Source of the DNA: Mesodorylaimus sp. YZB2_4
Taxonomy: Eukaryota; Nematoda; Enoplea; Dorylaimida; Dorylaimidae
Assembly (NCBI GenBank): GCA_030248295.1
Contig: JASANH010001537.1
Coordinates: 1,100,327 to 1,164,326, forward strand
DNA length: 64,000 nucleotides
Direction of reading: 5' to 3'
How positions within the stretch are numbered: position 1 is the first letter of the stretch; each line of letters opens with the position of its first letter. The position numbers were made by a program, and so were the translations under genes. Shown here piece after piece: positions 11,915 to 28,054 of the stretch. A model generated the notes under the pieces. That model did no database searches and was not told the DNA's origin. It was given only the letters and a program-made list of their open reading frames with translations.

Positions 11915-14900
11915 TTGCGTACGATAATGCGTGATACAGGCAATAAACGTGTGCATCCGATCGGCAATTTTCTTGTAGCTGGTGTTGCCGCATCGGCAGC
12001 GCGTGCTGTTGTCAATCCATTTTCGGTGGTCAAAATTATCGCCGAAGTTGGCGCTCCGGGGGCCAGAACGGGCTTTGCGGGCGGATTTTATTGGCTCATT
12101 CGATCGCAAGGACGGAGTGCATTGAAAAAAGGTGTCACACCGGCCGTCGCTCGGGCGTTTCCTCACGTCGGCATTCAATTTGCCGTTTACAATTCGATCA
12201 TTTCTCGTGTTGCCCCACCTGCGAAACGTCGTTTACCACTTTCGATATATGCTGCATCGTCTTACCTGCCCATTTATGTAGCTGGCGGCATTGCCGGCAG
12301 CATTGCCACGCTGGTCACTCATCCACTGGATGTGGTCAAGGTTCGCATGGTGGCCCTTCCACTCAATAAGCAACCTTATCACGGCATCGTCGACGGGCTA
12401 GGAAAGATTATGGAGCAGGAAGGCGTTGCTCGAGGATTGTATCGAGGATTACTGCCATCTTTAGTGGGTAAGGAAAATTAATTGCAATAACATCCATTGT
12501 CTAGATTTGCATTTTTGCATTTACAATTCCAGTGAATACCTCGAACAGTGGAGTAGGACTAGGAACTATTTCCGAATTTACTACGGACTTGATACTTTAA
12601 ATTATGAAGTTATAGTTCTGGCTTCCGGTTTGCCTTCTAACCGTCATTTTCCGCGGCAGATTCGAGCTACTGCATTCAAAGTTTTGCTAATCAAATATAA
12701 ACCGAGGCCTAAAATCGTTTTTTACTCTCACTCGTCCTGCAAGCTACTTCAGCTTGATAGCTTGAGTAGTAGAGCTTTGGCGTGACTTAAAGATTGCAGT
12801 GCATAGTCGCTTTCCATGCCAGTCTCTGCATGCATGCGCAATTTGACTCCGTATCTTTCCATTTTAGGCGCCTTCGCTTTCGGCGGCGCAATGTTCACAT
12901 TTTGGGACATCGGCGATCATATCCCGTCGCGTACAGCCGCAGGTGGCAAACCGTTCGTTCCGCTAGAATGGTTCATAGTGCCCTGTGCGGCTCTGATTGG
13001 CGCGTCGGTTGTCACGCATCCGCTGGACGTTGTGCGCCGCAAAGTCATGGTAAGAATTTTTATTTTGCTTGACTTGTGATCATCTGATCCGAGCTAGGAT
13101 GATTTACCCCTTGCCAAAGTAAGTTCTTAGCAGCAAAACAGGGATGCGATGCTTGGAAAAATGCAAAGTTTTGCAGAAGCGAAAACGGAAGGGAGGAGTT
13201 TAATATGTAATGGAGCACTGGAACTAGGGACCCATAGAATTTGAGAGGACTTAGACCACGTTCTGCTACCACTTGACGGGAATCGGTAGCCGTTGACGGA
13301 CGCGTGCCTTGTTGGCGGCGTATGCGTTAGGACACTAGCGTTTATAAAAAAAGAATTCTTTCGAACCGACCATACACTATGACAGTAAAGCCAAAAAACC
13401 TCGTTCTTACGTCCTAACATGATAACCGGCCTAGCGGGTGTAAAGTGTCATCTATCGTCCTTCTTTACATCACTCGCGGTTGCTCTCCAATCCGCGACAC
13501 TCCCCACTGACGATTTCTAAGGGGTATAATTGCACGATTGCGCGTTTGATTTCTTTTCCATTGGTCAGCTTGATGATGGCTACACGAATGTTTCCATCGG
13601 TTGATGTTATGAAATCTTTGATGATGCCAGTGCGCCAACGATGTCGTGGGCCTTCTGATTTAATCTGAACGATTTCTCCGATCTGCGGTGTGGATGCTGA
13701 CTTCGCCCTTCCTTGTTTGAGGTGAACCCTTTGGCGTTCCCGCAGAGATGTCAGGTATTCGGTTTGCCACAATCTAACGAATGCATTGTATATATTGCGA
13801 AGATCGTGTCCAGTATTCTTCAACAGCCTGTTCGTTGGGGGTGGCCACGCTTTCTCCACGAGGGGATTCTCCTGGATGTAAAAAATGAGCTGGCGTGATT
13901 ACAGTGTCTCCGATTTCAGATCCCACATGCACGGGAGGGCGATCATTGATTACAGCTTCTATTTCTGCTGTAAGCACCTTCAGCTGTCGCGAGTTGAGTA
14001 GTGCATTTCCGACTGTCTTGAGCAGCGCTCGCTTGACCCTGATACTGAAGGCCCGGCTAACAAGTGTCTACCTTCGGCCGAGGCGAATTGAAATTGCGCA
14101 AGCCCCCTGGGCCTAAAAGCGCAGTGCAAAAATAACTGTAGAAATGGTGATTGCGATTGATTTTGAAAATGTTTTGCAGAAAATATCGCTGTTGACTAAA
14201 ACTAGTTTCTTCACGATGACATTTTGTCGCTAACATTTTTAAAGGCGCAGTGAATCAAAGATATTGAGCTGGTGACTGCGCTTTTAAGAAATTTGTGAAT
14301 CATGCCTGTTTAGGCTTTTAAAATATTTTTAAAAAGCGCAAAGTCGCTTGAACATCATTTTTTAGCAGTTACTTGATCAAATGTCTGGCCAGTGACAGCT
14401 TCTTCCATCTCTTAGAGATAATGCAGGAGAGGAGATAAATGAATTATTGTCAACAAACATCCTCTTCCCATCCCATCCAGAATTAACTGTAGTCCCGTTT
14501 AGTGAAAGAATGAAATTACAGCTGGCCCAGTCAGGGATTCGTACATCCTCACTTACCAGGGGCAGCCTTACCAGAACTAGCCCTGGGGATATAGGACATC
14601 TAAGGGACATATATGCTGTATCCGCCTTGGTGAGACAAAAGTAAGGCGTATAAAATTTAGGACAGGCCCAACTTGTGTAGTGTCTGCACGTCGCCAGTAT
14701 CTGCAGTATTATTTTTAATTTTTCGCATATATACATAGTATGCGAGGTGTACTAACATACATATACATACACACATATAGTACATGTCATGTCATACTTT
14801 ATCCGTAGCCAAGCACTATACAGGTCACTCGAGGACTAAGGAGCACATAATTAGCAATCATTGTTGGCCCAGGTGGGAATCGAACCCTTGCCTATAAGTG

Positions 14901-16407
14901 CGCACCCAGCGTGAGAGGCAGGCGCCTCGACTGTCCACGACCCAGGATATATAAATATGTATATACGTAGACACAATATATTGTATACATGTTACATATA
15001 TTCAAAACCATATGCAGTATAGACAATATAGCATATAGGTCATTGTATGGCCGTACCATGTACTATATGGTCTATATATACAATGTACTATATTAGATAA
15101 GCCAGCTTGCCCTTCCCCAAGCTAGCCAGGCCAGGCCTCAGGTAACCTGTGTTGCGTGAACGGTGAGCGGGGGGACCCCAGTCCCAGTCCTTGAGGAGAC
15201 CAAGGAAGGCAAGGATTTAGGGTATGTGAACCAAGTATGGGCAAGGTCGGCTGGGATAGGGGGGAGCGGGGTGGGGGTAGAGATCAGATCTGATCGCGTG
15301 TGAGATAGGTCAGGCCAGGTCAGGTTTGGGTCGAGTCGAGTGAGTGTATGACTGTTCACATACAGTGCTATAGGCTGGCTGGACAATTGGCATGTGCTTG
15401 GAGACCATGGCTCGTTAGTCCAGCCCAGATACACCTTGATCGCTTTTTGCTTCCTTCCTGCTGGACCTGAGGTATGGGGGGGGGGGGGGGTTTAGAGGAA
15501 GGGTTCGGTGTGCTGGCCAGCCCAACAGGGGGGGGGGGGTGTTACCCCGCCTACCCCCTTTGACCATATTTGATGTGAACACTTTGAATGCTTTTAACCA
15601 CTGTTACCATTTTCAGGCGCAAAGTCCATATTTGCCGAAGGGCGGTTACGTGGACGTTCGTTTCAGCAATGTTCTCGAATGCGTCATGAACATGTACAAG
15701 TACACAGGGGTGCCCGGATTCCTGTTCGGTGTGTTCGCCAACGCAGCCAAGGTAAGCTCACTTGCCCAGGATGCTCAGGTCTGCCTATCAGCAGGCTTAG
15801 GATGTGGGCTCTGATCCGTTGATTCCGTTGGCGTGCGGGATAGCAGAACATCGTGTCTATCGTTGGTCCTTGAAGAGTATCTTATCGTGGGAGGAGTTTA
15901 CCATCTGCTAGGTCGGAGAGCGACCACGAGGCAGCCAATGCCACGCAGTCCGACGGATAGGTACATCGTGATCACCGAACCATACCTTGGTCTCCCCATA
16001 ACTTTACTATGAGCCTGTGAGGAGTTTCCAAAACTGCTCTTTGCTACCATGGGGAGGTGGAAACCCTCTTCCCTCTTTGGTCGTGCATTCTATTGAAGGA
16101 CCTCAGAGGGCAGCTTTTATTGTGCTCGCTCACACGCCAAGATGCACTTCTAGGGGTCTAAATGGATTTAGAGATAATAGCAGGTGTCTTTATTCAATGG
16201 TTACTGTAAAAACGGAAAGCCTACATGTTTAATTTTTCGAAATAACATTTTATCAATTAAAAAAAGGTAGTATACTTTACATTGAAATTCAGAAACCAGT
16301 CTACCTTATTTTTGTAGGTCGTCCCGCAGTTGGCAGTTTTCTGGACGATTTCGAAAGGACTGCAGTACGGATTAACTGGCGGCAAGAAAGCGAAGGCTGA
16401 ACTGTAG
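11915..16407 (+). CDS. SLC25A43: Mitochondrial carrier, SLC25A43 type, 319 aa
   Basis: Inner-mitochondrial-membrane carrier; the family member it resembles has no firmly assigned substrate. Exons: 11915-12467, 12868-13049, 15617-15751, 16318-16407, all with GT-AG ends and closing in frame. Three carrier repeats are visible. Repeat signatures 2 and 3 are canonical (HPLDVVKVR and HPLDVVRRK), while repeat 1 is degenerate (NPFSVVK), as it also is in vertebrate SLC25A43. The string AQSPYLPKGGYVDVRFS is the best family marker. An ATG four codons downstream (11927) is an equally good start. Intron 2 is 2.6 kb and carries a BEL/Pao scrap, a SINE, TA-rich sequence and G tracts. The gene is divergent from the CXXC gene and convergent with the RBM26/27 gene. 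Confidence 0.88.
13490..14110 (-). pseudogene. BEL/Pao retrotransposon fragment (integrase C-terminal part), broken
   Basis: On the minus strand, two overlapping frames (13774-14110 and 13470-13859) translate to pieces typical of the end of BEL/Pao polyproteins: an LTAEIEAVINDRPP stretch followed by TPAHFL, then WQTEYLTSL and a GEIVQIKSEGPRHRW-type small domain. A frameshift around 13860 and a missing reverse transcriptase show it is a dead fragment. It lies antisense in SLC25A43 intron 2. Confidence 0.75.
14785..14945 (-). mobile_element. tRNA-derived SINE copy
   Basis: The minus strand reads TCGTGGACAGTCGAGGCGCC, then CTGCCTCTCACGCTGGGTGC and the B box GGGTTCGATTCCC, followed by a body with CCTCGAGTGACC and an end of ATGACATGACATG. 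It shares head, body and end with the copies at 34440 and 45418. In SLC25A43 intron 2. Confidence 0.75.
14946..15095. repeat. TA-rich low-complexity tract
   Basis: A run built of TATA, GTATA and ACATAT words with many short self-complementary stretches. No coding content. It lies next to the SINE, which itself ends in a similar TATACATAC-rich stretch at 14730-14785. Confidence 0.6.
15476..15539 (+). repeat. Two long G tracts in SLC25A43 intron 2
   Basis: Fifteen consecutive G at 15476-15490 and about twelve at 15528-15539 lie on the coding strand, 78 bases before the exon 3 acceptor at 15616. They could form a G-quadruplex in DNA or pre-mRNA. Confidence 0.7.
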
Positions 16408-16862
16408 CTTTGTACAGGTCTTTGATGTTAGGGATGATAAGCATAGCGTTTTCGATTGCCGTCATTATGTAAGGTCTGGTCTAGATGAATGTAGCTAATT
16501 AAACTGGTTTCGACAATAACTACCCACGGACTAATTTTATTTAAAGAAACAATTTTCTTGATACCTCGAAATAGATTCCGTGGTTTCATCAGGACTCGAC
16601 GTACAAATACACTTAGTACACGAATAATCCATTCTTTCTTTGTGCACGTGACAGACAATGGGACTAATGAAACATGATTCCAATATCTACTGCAAGATAG
16701 ATCAGAGAAACTAACACTGTCCACAGTGAACGATAAGGACACCATGCCTGCGACAGCCTTCAAACTCCATCCAAACACAAATACAATCATTACAAATACC
16801 AAAAAGAATTGATATTTCAAAAACACAAATCCCACCTAAGCATCCCGCACACACCTTTCGTG

Positions 16863-19800
16863 TCAAGGCGCGGCCCGTTTCCAATCTCCGCCTTCCTCAC
16901 CACCAGTCGATGGCTGAAAATGAGAATTTGGGGGCCCACACTCTTTAGTCCAACACATCCCACTCACCTCATCCTCGTCATCATCTCCTCGTTCCTGGTC
17001 CTCGTCGTCGTCTCGTTCCTCGCCGCCCTCCTCCTCTTCCTCCTCGTCATCGTCATCCAACGAAGCCAGTATCTCCTCGGCCGTCATTTCCGTATTCGGA
17101 GCGGAATCCCCGCAGGCCCCCGGGCCAGTACTGGCGCCTGCAGTATCGCTTACGGATATTGTGCGTTGATGAGCCCACTGAATCGTCAACAGATGACTCC
17201 GAAACTGAGTGCCATTGCCGAGTGCCTACAAAACGAATAATACCAAACAGAATTCTACCCTTTCCCTCTCCCACTGGCAGGTCATCAGCAGACAATGGCA
17301 TGCCCCGCTTACCATCTCGGCCTCCCTCCTCGTCTTGTAAGTAGCAGTGGCCCGACACGCCTGATGGTCACCCTTGGTATGCTGGAACTCGATATCCTCC
17401 AACATCCCATAATGTTGCAAATGCTCGATCAACGCGTCCTTTTCATCCGTTTGAAATCCACTAATTACAAGATCCCTGGGGCGTTTGTCCAACACTGCCG
17501 TCTCTGGTACCGCTCTTCGTTTCCTCACGGGTACTTGCCCACCCATCGATTGCACTTGACCACTGGCGGACATTCCCTTTTGGTCCACACCCGATGGCGC
17601 GCCCAGAGACCGAGCCAACAAAGCTGTCAACTCCAAACGCAGTTCAGTCAAGCGGCGTTGCAAATCGCCAGTGTCGCCGCCAGATTGCTTTTGTCGAATC
17701 AATTCCAATTCCGTGTCCAACATCTCCTTTTCTAGCTAAAAAATAAACAGTCGACATTCGTTACACTGAAATCCAACATTCGTCCCTACCGCTTCCTTGG
17801 ACTTGACTTTCGGCGCTGCTGTTTGCTTGGCTGCTTTTGCCAAATCTTCAGTCGACTCCTTGATAACTTTCTCAAGCGTTTTAATCGTCTAAATTTTAAA
17901 AAATCACTACGTTTTTTTCATCCAGAACTTGAGTGCCTCAGTGGTCAACACTAACCTTAATAATCTCTTTCTTCTGTGTCGGATTCGTGCATTTCTCCAA
18001 CTGGGCCAACAGCAGTTTCTGTTGTTCCACTTGTTTCTTCAACAGTTCCGCCTTCGCCTTTTGCAATTCCAACGACTTTTTCATAGCTTCCTGAAGAGGA
18101 CCCACGATTTTCAAAAGTCTCACAACGTTTACCACATTCGACGGACCTGCAACTGTTGCTTCCGTTTCATTTTCGGGTGGATCATGGGCGGTGGTTGAAC
18201 CTGCGGTTGTTGCGGCAACACTGGTTTCTGTGCCGTAGCTGATGGTGACGTTGGGGTTGTTGGCTCCGACCCACTTCCACTCTTCTCAGCTGCCTTTTGC
18301 GACACAGCAGCAGCCAATGCTTCTGGATTATAAATCGTACGAGTCAAATTTCCGCTCGTCGATAGTAAAACAGCCTAAAAACATGGCTAATATTAACAAA
18401 TAATGATCCCCACGATGGCACTCTGCCACAGCCCCTAGAATATATACACCCCTTAATAAGCTCAGGGCCTCGCCAAAGGTTGGTCCAACTATATAGCCTC
18501 ACGACACTCAAGTCAGGCGAACAATAATATACTAAACCACTTCTAGTGCCAGAATGGTTAGAGGACCTGAAAGAATGTAAGACCGCCTACCCGATGAGTT
18601 CCGTCCTCGTCCAAGGCTGCCGTTGGGGCTCTATACTTCATCGCATCACCACTCGACCCAGCCTGGTGGCCTTGCATACCAGGCGGCGCTCCCAAGCGGT
18701 CTTTGATGGACGGCTTTCCACCATGAGGTTGTCCAATGCCACTATTCGACGCCCCAGCCTCCGAGCTTGCTTCCTTATCGTGCCAAAATATCTTGATAAA
18801 GCGATTGTTCAAAATGGGAGCGGTCGATTTATAAGCAGAGACAGCCTGCTGCCGAGTCGCGAACGTGACCAAGGCAGCTTCAGGATCATTTTCATATCGT
18901 ACCTACAACGTAGCTGGTCCAAGTAAGCAAAACCAGGCCATGACGGCAACCACTCTTCGCTTACCTGCATATTCACTACTTGACCAAACTGAGAGAAATG
19001 TTCATTTAATTTCGTAATTGTATTCAAGTGCGACGGGATGCGCCTGACTTCGAGAGTGCAATTGTTCTTGTCGTACGGAGTCGTCCCTCGAGGCCCCATC
19101 GAGCCTGGACCACCAGGGCCCATTCCGAACGGCCGCTTTCCGCCCATCGTTGGTCGGAACGGAATCGTCGAAGGCATTGGCAATGAAGCAGCGACAACAG
19201 TCCGAGGTGCACTGCTGTCAATACCCTCTGGTACCATCATTTCGCGGCTGCCCGGAGCTCCTGGACGCTGAACGATCAAGCCCGATGGCAACGGAACTGG
19301 TAGTGGCACAGGCAATGGCCCTCTGGGTGCCGCACTTGCCATCGCTGGGGTCTGGGGCAGATATAATGAAGGCGGCGGTTGTTGAGTCCATATTGGCGGC
19401 GGATGACGAGGCGCACCACTTGCGGGCGGGGGTGGTCTGTTATATCCTGGTGGTGGAACTGCCACGCTGATTGACGGTGCCTCTGGATTGTAGCCTTCTG
19501 CTTGTTGATACGGCACTGTATCCAAGCCTGGCGGCGGTGGGTGCACTCCCGGGGGCGCAGCGCCATAACCGGGTGGTGGTACAGCAAAGTTCGGAGTGCC
19601 ACCCGGAGTCGACGGTGGTTTCGCAGCTGTTCCACCGCTCACTTAAAATACAACGTGTACTTTGTTTTCATGAGAATCTATTAGAATAACCTTACTTGAT
19701 ATCATGGCTGGCAACGCTATGTCGTCGACAACAACTGGATCAGGGCCGTGATCGTACGGACATAAATCTCCGCGCATGCAAAATCCTTTCTCTAAAATAC

Positions 19801-20946
19801 AAAAGCCCTTCAAAACCTTGACCATGCAAAAAGAACAATCTATTTACCATCGAAATCGCGACACCGTAACTTCTTCCGCTTCCTATCTTGCTTATCTCCA
19901 TCAACACTCCCATCGCTGTCTCCACGATCGGTTTTGCGCGACGTGCTTCCTGAAACACCGATTGTATGAATCTAACATTTACTTAGTGTGGCCGATAGAT
20001 TTCATCGTGGGAAAATACCAAGCGGCCCATGACAAGTTCACTTGACCCACCTTTAGAGCGACTCCCGTCAGCCGGAGCGCCAGATGCAGACGACGCAGAA
20101 GGTGCTGAGATTTGTACTGGTGATTTTCTTGAGCGATTGCTACGGTTCTCTTTGTCCGTATCTCTTCGTTGATGCTCCCTCGGTTGCTGCCTCTGATCAT
20201 GCCTCCTGTCTGCTGCGCCAGACCTCGAGCTGCCAGCCATTGTTCTGTCCTTGCTTCTCGATCGCGATGTCCGCCGATCCGAGCTCCGATGCCGACCGCT
20301 TGGACTAGGCGAACGCCTTCGTCCACTTCGACTACTCGACCTTTCTGTTCGGCCGCCGCCAGACGTTGATCGCGACGAGGCCATGGCGCCGACTCCGCGT
20401 GTACTTGATGGAGACTCGGTACTTGATCCACCGGCTGGCGATGATTTGGGAAAATTGTTTGAGCTGGTGACTGCAGTTGTTGGACTAGCATCTGGCGTAG
20501 ACGCGGCTGGCGCTACAGATTTAGCTGGCGGAGATAAGTAAGATCGATCCTTGATAACCGAAAATAACCGAGTCACGAATGGTATTGTTTCTATAAGAAA
20601 ACCGTACATAGTTCTCATAAATTCCGCCTAATTGAATATGAATCGTGTAGCTACCTTTCTGCAAAAATACGTCTAGTTGCTCGACACAAAAATCCTTCAA
20701 ATCTTGTTCCGATTTGTCTTTTTTCAAAAGCGCCATGACATATTTGGCTAATGCGGCCGGATCCGCATCGCAACTAAAACGAAATGAAAACAGAATCAAA
20801 TCTCATTATTTTATGTGGGCCTACAGTATCTACAAAAAGTCCAGGCTAGTACGTCAACCCACGAAAACATTCGTGACTTACATTGGAGCTAAAGTTGCAG
20901 ACAACCAAACTCGAAGTGCTTCCGGATTTTCAATATTTATGATCAT
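16863..20946 (-). CDS. RBM26: RBM26/RBM27-type RNA-binding protein, 1034 aa
   Basis: Nuclear RNA-binding protein; in animals RBM26/27 belong to the PAXT nuclear RNA-exosome targeting network (established knowledge). Thirteen exons close in frame: 20882-20946, 20655-20773, 20051-20590, 19848-19949, 19696-19791, 18965-19641, 18591-18902, 18147-18374, 17956-18090, 17790-17888, 17313-17735, 16968-17225, 16863-16913. Domains in order: N-terminal PWI-like fold with CDADPAALAKYV and KDKSEQDLKDFC; Arg/Ser-rich region; CCCH finger with RCRDFDEKGFCMRGDLCPYD; Pro-rich linker; RRM1 with NNCTLEVRRIP and LNNRFIKIFW; TIYNPEAL motif; coiled coil; RRM2 with RDLVISGF; and an acidic tail ending WKRAAP. Length matches vertebrate RBM26 and RBM27 (about 1000-1060 aa). 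I cannot say which of the two paralogues it predates. Convergent with SLC25A43 and divergent from S6 kinase. Confidence 0.92.
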
Positions 20947-22039
20947 TTTCTAACGAAAAATATCAATCGACGATCGATAAAAAACAGAATAGATTTATGT
21001 AAATACCTATCGACGATTGCAAAAAAACAAAAACGAGGTTGACCGAGATCTATCCTATCGTCGTGCACGAAAATCGTTCGGAGCATTTTCATAAGCTGGC
21101 GCGCACACTTATTTTGTCATCCATTCCAAATTGCAATAAGCCACAAATCCAGACAGCTAGGCGGTAAATTCAAACTTTGCCCGCTCTGACGCACTTCTAC
21201 CCGTCCCCGCCCAAAAATGTTCTCCTTCTTGCCACTGTAGCGAATAGAAAGCACCAGACCGATTCACTAGCCAAAACCAGTTCGCGCGCTCTTATCTCCT
21301 TGCTCATATTTGTTTTGGCAATCTTTGTCTTCTATGATAGGCCGCCTAACTTTTACTGTTCACAGTGCCTAGATTTCTATCTCGAGTAAAAAGTCACCAG
21401 CTGACTGATTTGCTGGTTGGCTAGGGCTGACAATGAGCGCATCCTGGACCAAGACTAGTCTTTTATTCTTTCTCTGTTCTGTCTTTATACCGCCATTCTC
21501 CTTCCATGTGCTACTCATATTTTATTTGATCGTCATTTCCCTTTACACCTTCTTTCATCACCACTTTACACTGCTATTGCATAACTTTGCACTAGTACCT
21601 GAGTGTCATAGTTGTCTGCTAGATGGCGGGGAGTCGGTTCGTGCTGAGAGCTAGGCTGCACCAGTGCGTGCGCGACGAAACGTGTACCCGCCCAGCCGTG
21701 GTCGTGCGTCTGGGATGTGTCCGGACACCCCGTGAGGAGGGGCCCTATTCGTCTAGCAGTTCATTCAGGGGCAGTTCAGGGGCGCGTGCCTGCTATAACC
21801 TCTCCTTCGATTGGCCTGTTTCACGTTTGTGAGAACAGCCCGATTGCGTGTTCCTAGCTAGCTAGGCCTGTCTGCTTGGCGTTTTCGTTAGGCGGCGCCG
21901 TTGTTCGTTCTTTTATCAGCCAACAAACTCGAGTTTGGTGAGTTGGGAAATTACGTTGTCATTTATGTAGGCCTAGTTTTCGAAACAAGCAGAGGATAGA
22001 GACTAGAACAGCGAAAAAATTGAAAAGAAAATTTCAACA
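20947..22039. promoter_or_regulatory. Divergent intergenic region between RBM26/27 and S6 kinase
   Basis: About 1.1 kb between the two start codons. It must hold both promoters and 5' UTRs. The S6 kinase start context is CAACAATGG. I see no coding sequence and no repeat I can name here. Confidence 0.4.
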
Positions 22040-26969
<4,930 letters not shown>

Positions 26970-26974
<5 letters not shown>

Positions 26975-26980
26975 AATAAA
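26970..26980 (+). terminator. Polyadenylation signals at the S6 kinase stop codon
   Basis: Two overlapping AATAAA words, the first overlapping the TAA stop codon itself. The 3' UTR would be very short if they are used. Confidence 0.45.
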
Positions 26981-27489
26981 TTAGGAATTTTATAGTTTTT
27001 TGGATGAAATAATTTGCCCATTCGTAGGATTCTATGATTACATATCTTACAATTTTGTTGTACTTTTTGCATTGATTTTTTGTTGCTGGTTTTTTGGGCT
27101 CATTTGAGTGGGATTTCTAAATTTAGTTGAACTTACTAAAATCATCCCATTTTTTGTGGTTGTGAGCCCGGTCTCATCAACGACTATGCTCCATCTGATT
27201 TTGCTTTGCTTTTTTGTGTGTAGAGAAAGATTCTTTGATTCATTTTTTGAATTTTCCCATAGCGATAAGAAAGGGTGTTTGAATTTTTGATCTAGCGAAT
27301 TCGATCATTTTTCTATTTTCGGTGCGCAACCACTGCGGGCTATGTTTCTATGTTAATCGTTTCCCTTTTTTGTGATTCGGCTTGCTGGCGGGCGGAAGGA
27401 AATTTTCGGGAGAGAAGGCGGCGCTAGTTTGAATGTTTGGTTTCTTTGGAACAATTTGAATAAGGAAGTAAGAAAAAGTGGTTTGGTGG

Positions 27490-27905
27490 AGGACTGATAA
27501 GGAATTGGTGGGTGATAAGGGTCAAGCGAGTGATTAGTTGTGGGTGATAAGAAATCAGGGCCAGCAAAGGTGCGAGAGGATGAATCGCTTTTGGTGATAA
27601 GGGATCATGTGGCAAATATTTAGTGTGGTTTGGAGTGACAAGGCTTGGTTCAATCAGTGATAAGGGCACACTAGGTGGAGCCCACTGTGATGGTCGACAG
27701 TGATAAGGCCACATGGGATCTAGCCGTCGATAAATGATGAAGGGACATGCACAGTGAAAACCTGGATCAGGTGCCAATTAATGAGCAACAGGTCAGTGAT
27801 AACGAGTTGTCTCGTCAGTGATAAGTAATTTGCTAAAGATTATTTTAATAAATACCAAGTGATAACGGGATTAAGAAAACATCTGGTGATATGATTATGT
27901 TATCA
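27490..27905 (+). repeat. Cluster of GTGATAAG-like words
   Basis: The word TGATAAG or a one-base variant appears about ten to twelve times in some 415 bp, spaced irregularly by 17-65 bases, for example near 27493, 27511, 27543, 27593, 27635 (GTGACAAG), 27657, 27700, 27796 (GTGATAAC), 27818 and 27859. The sequence between the words is not itself repeated. It lies between the convergent S6 kinase and arylsulfatase genes. It could be a decayed tandem repeat or a cluster of GATA-factor sites (WGATAR). Confidence 0.75.
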
Positions 27906-28054
27906 GTATTCAGACTGATAAATTTGCTCACAACTCACAAACTGACAGCCTTCTGATCAATCTTGGTAACAAAGTTGTACAAAATTTAACGCATAATAAG
28001 GCAGCACCTGCAAATAAGTGAAAATGCACACCAAGTAATAAGCAATCACTAACC

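Noticed and set aside
27490-27905. CRISPR-like array of short repeats
   Set aside because: The words are only about 8 bases, spacing is irregular, and the genome is eukaryotic.
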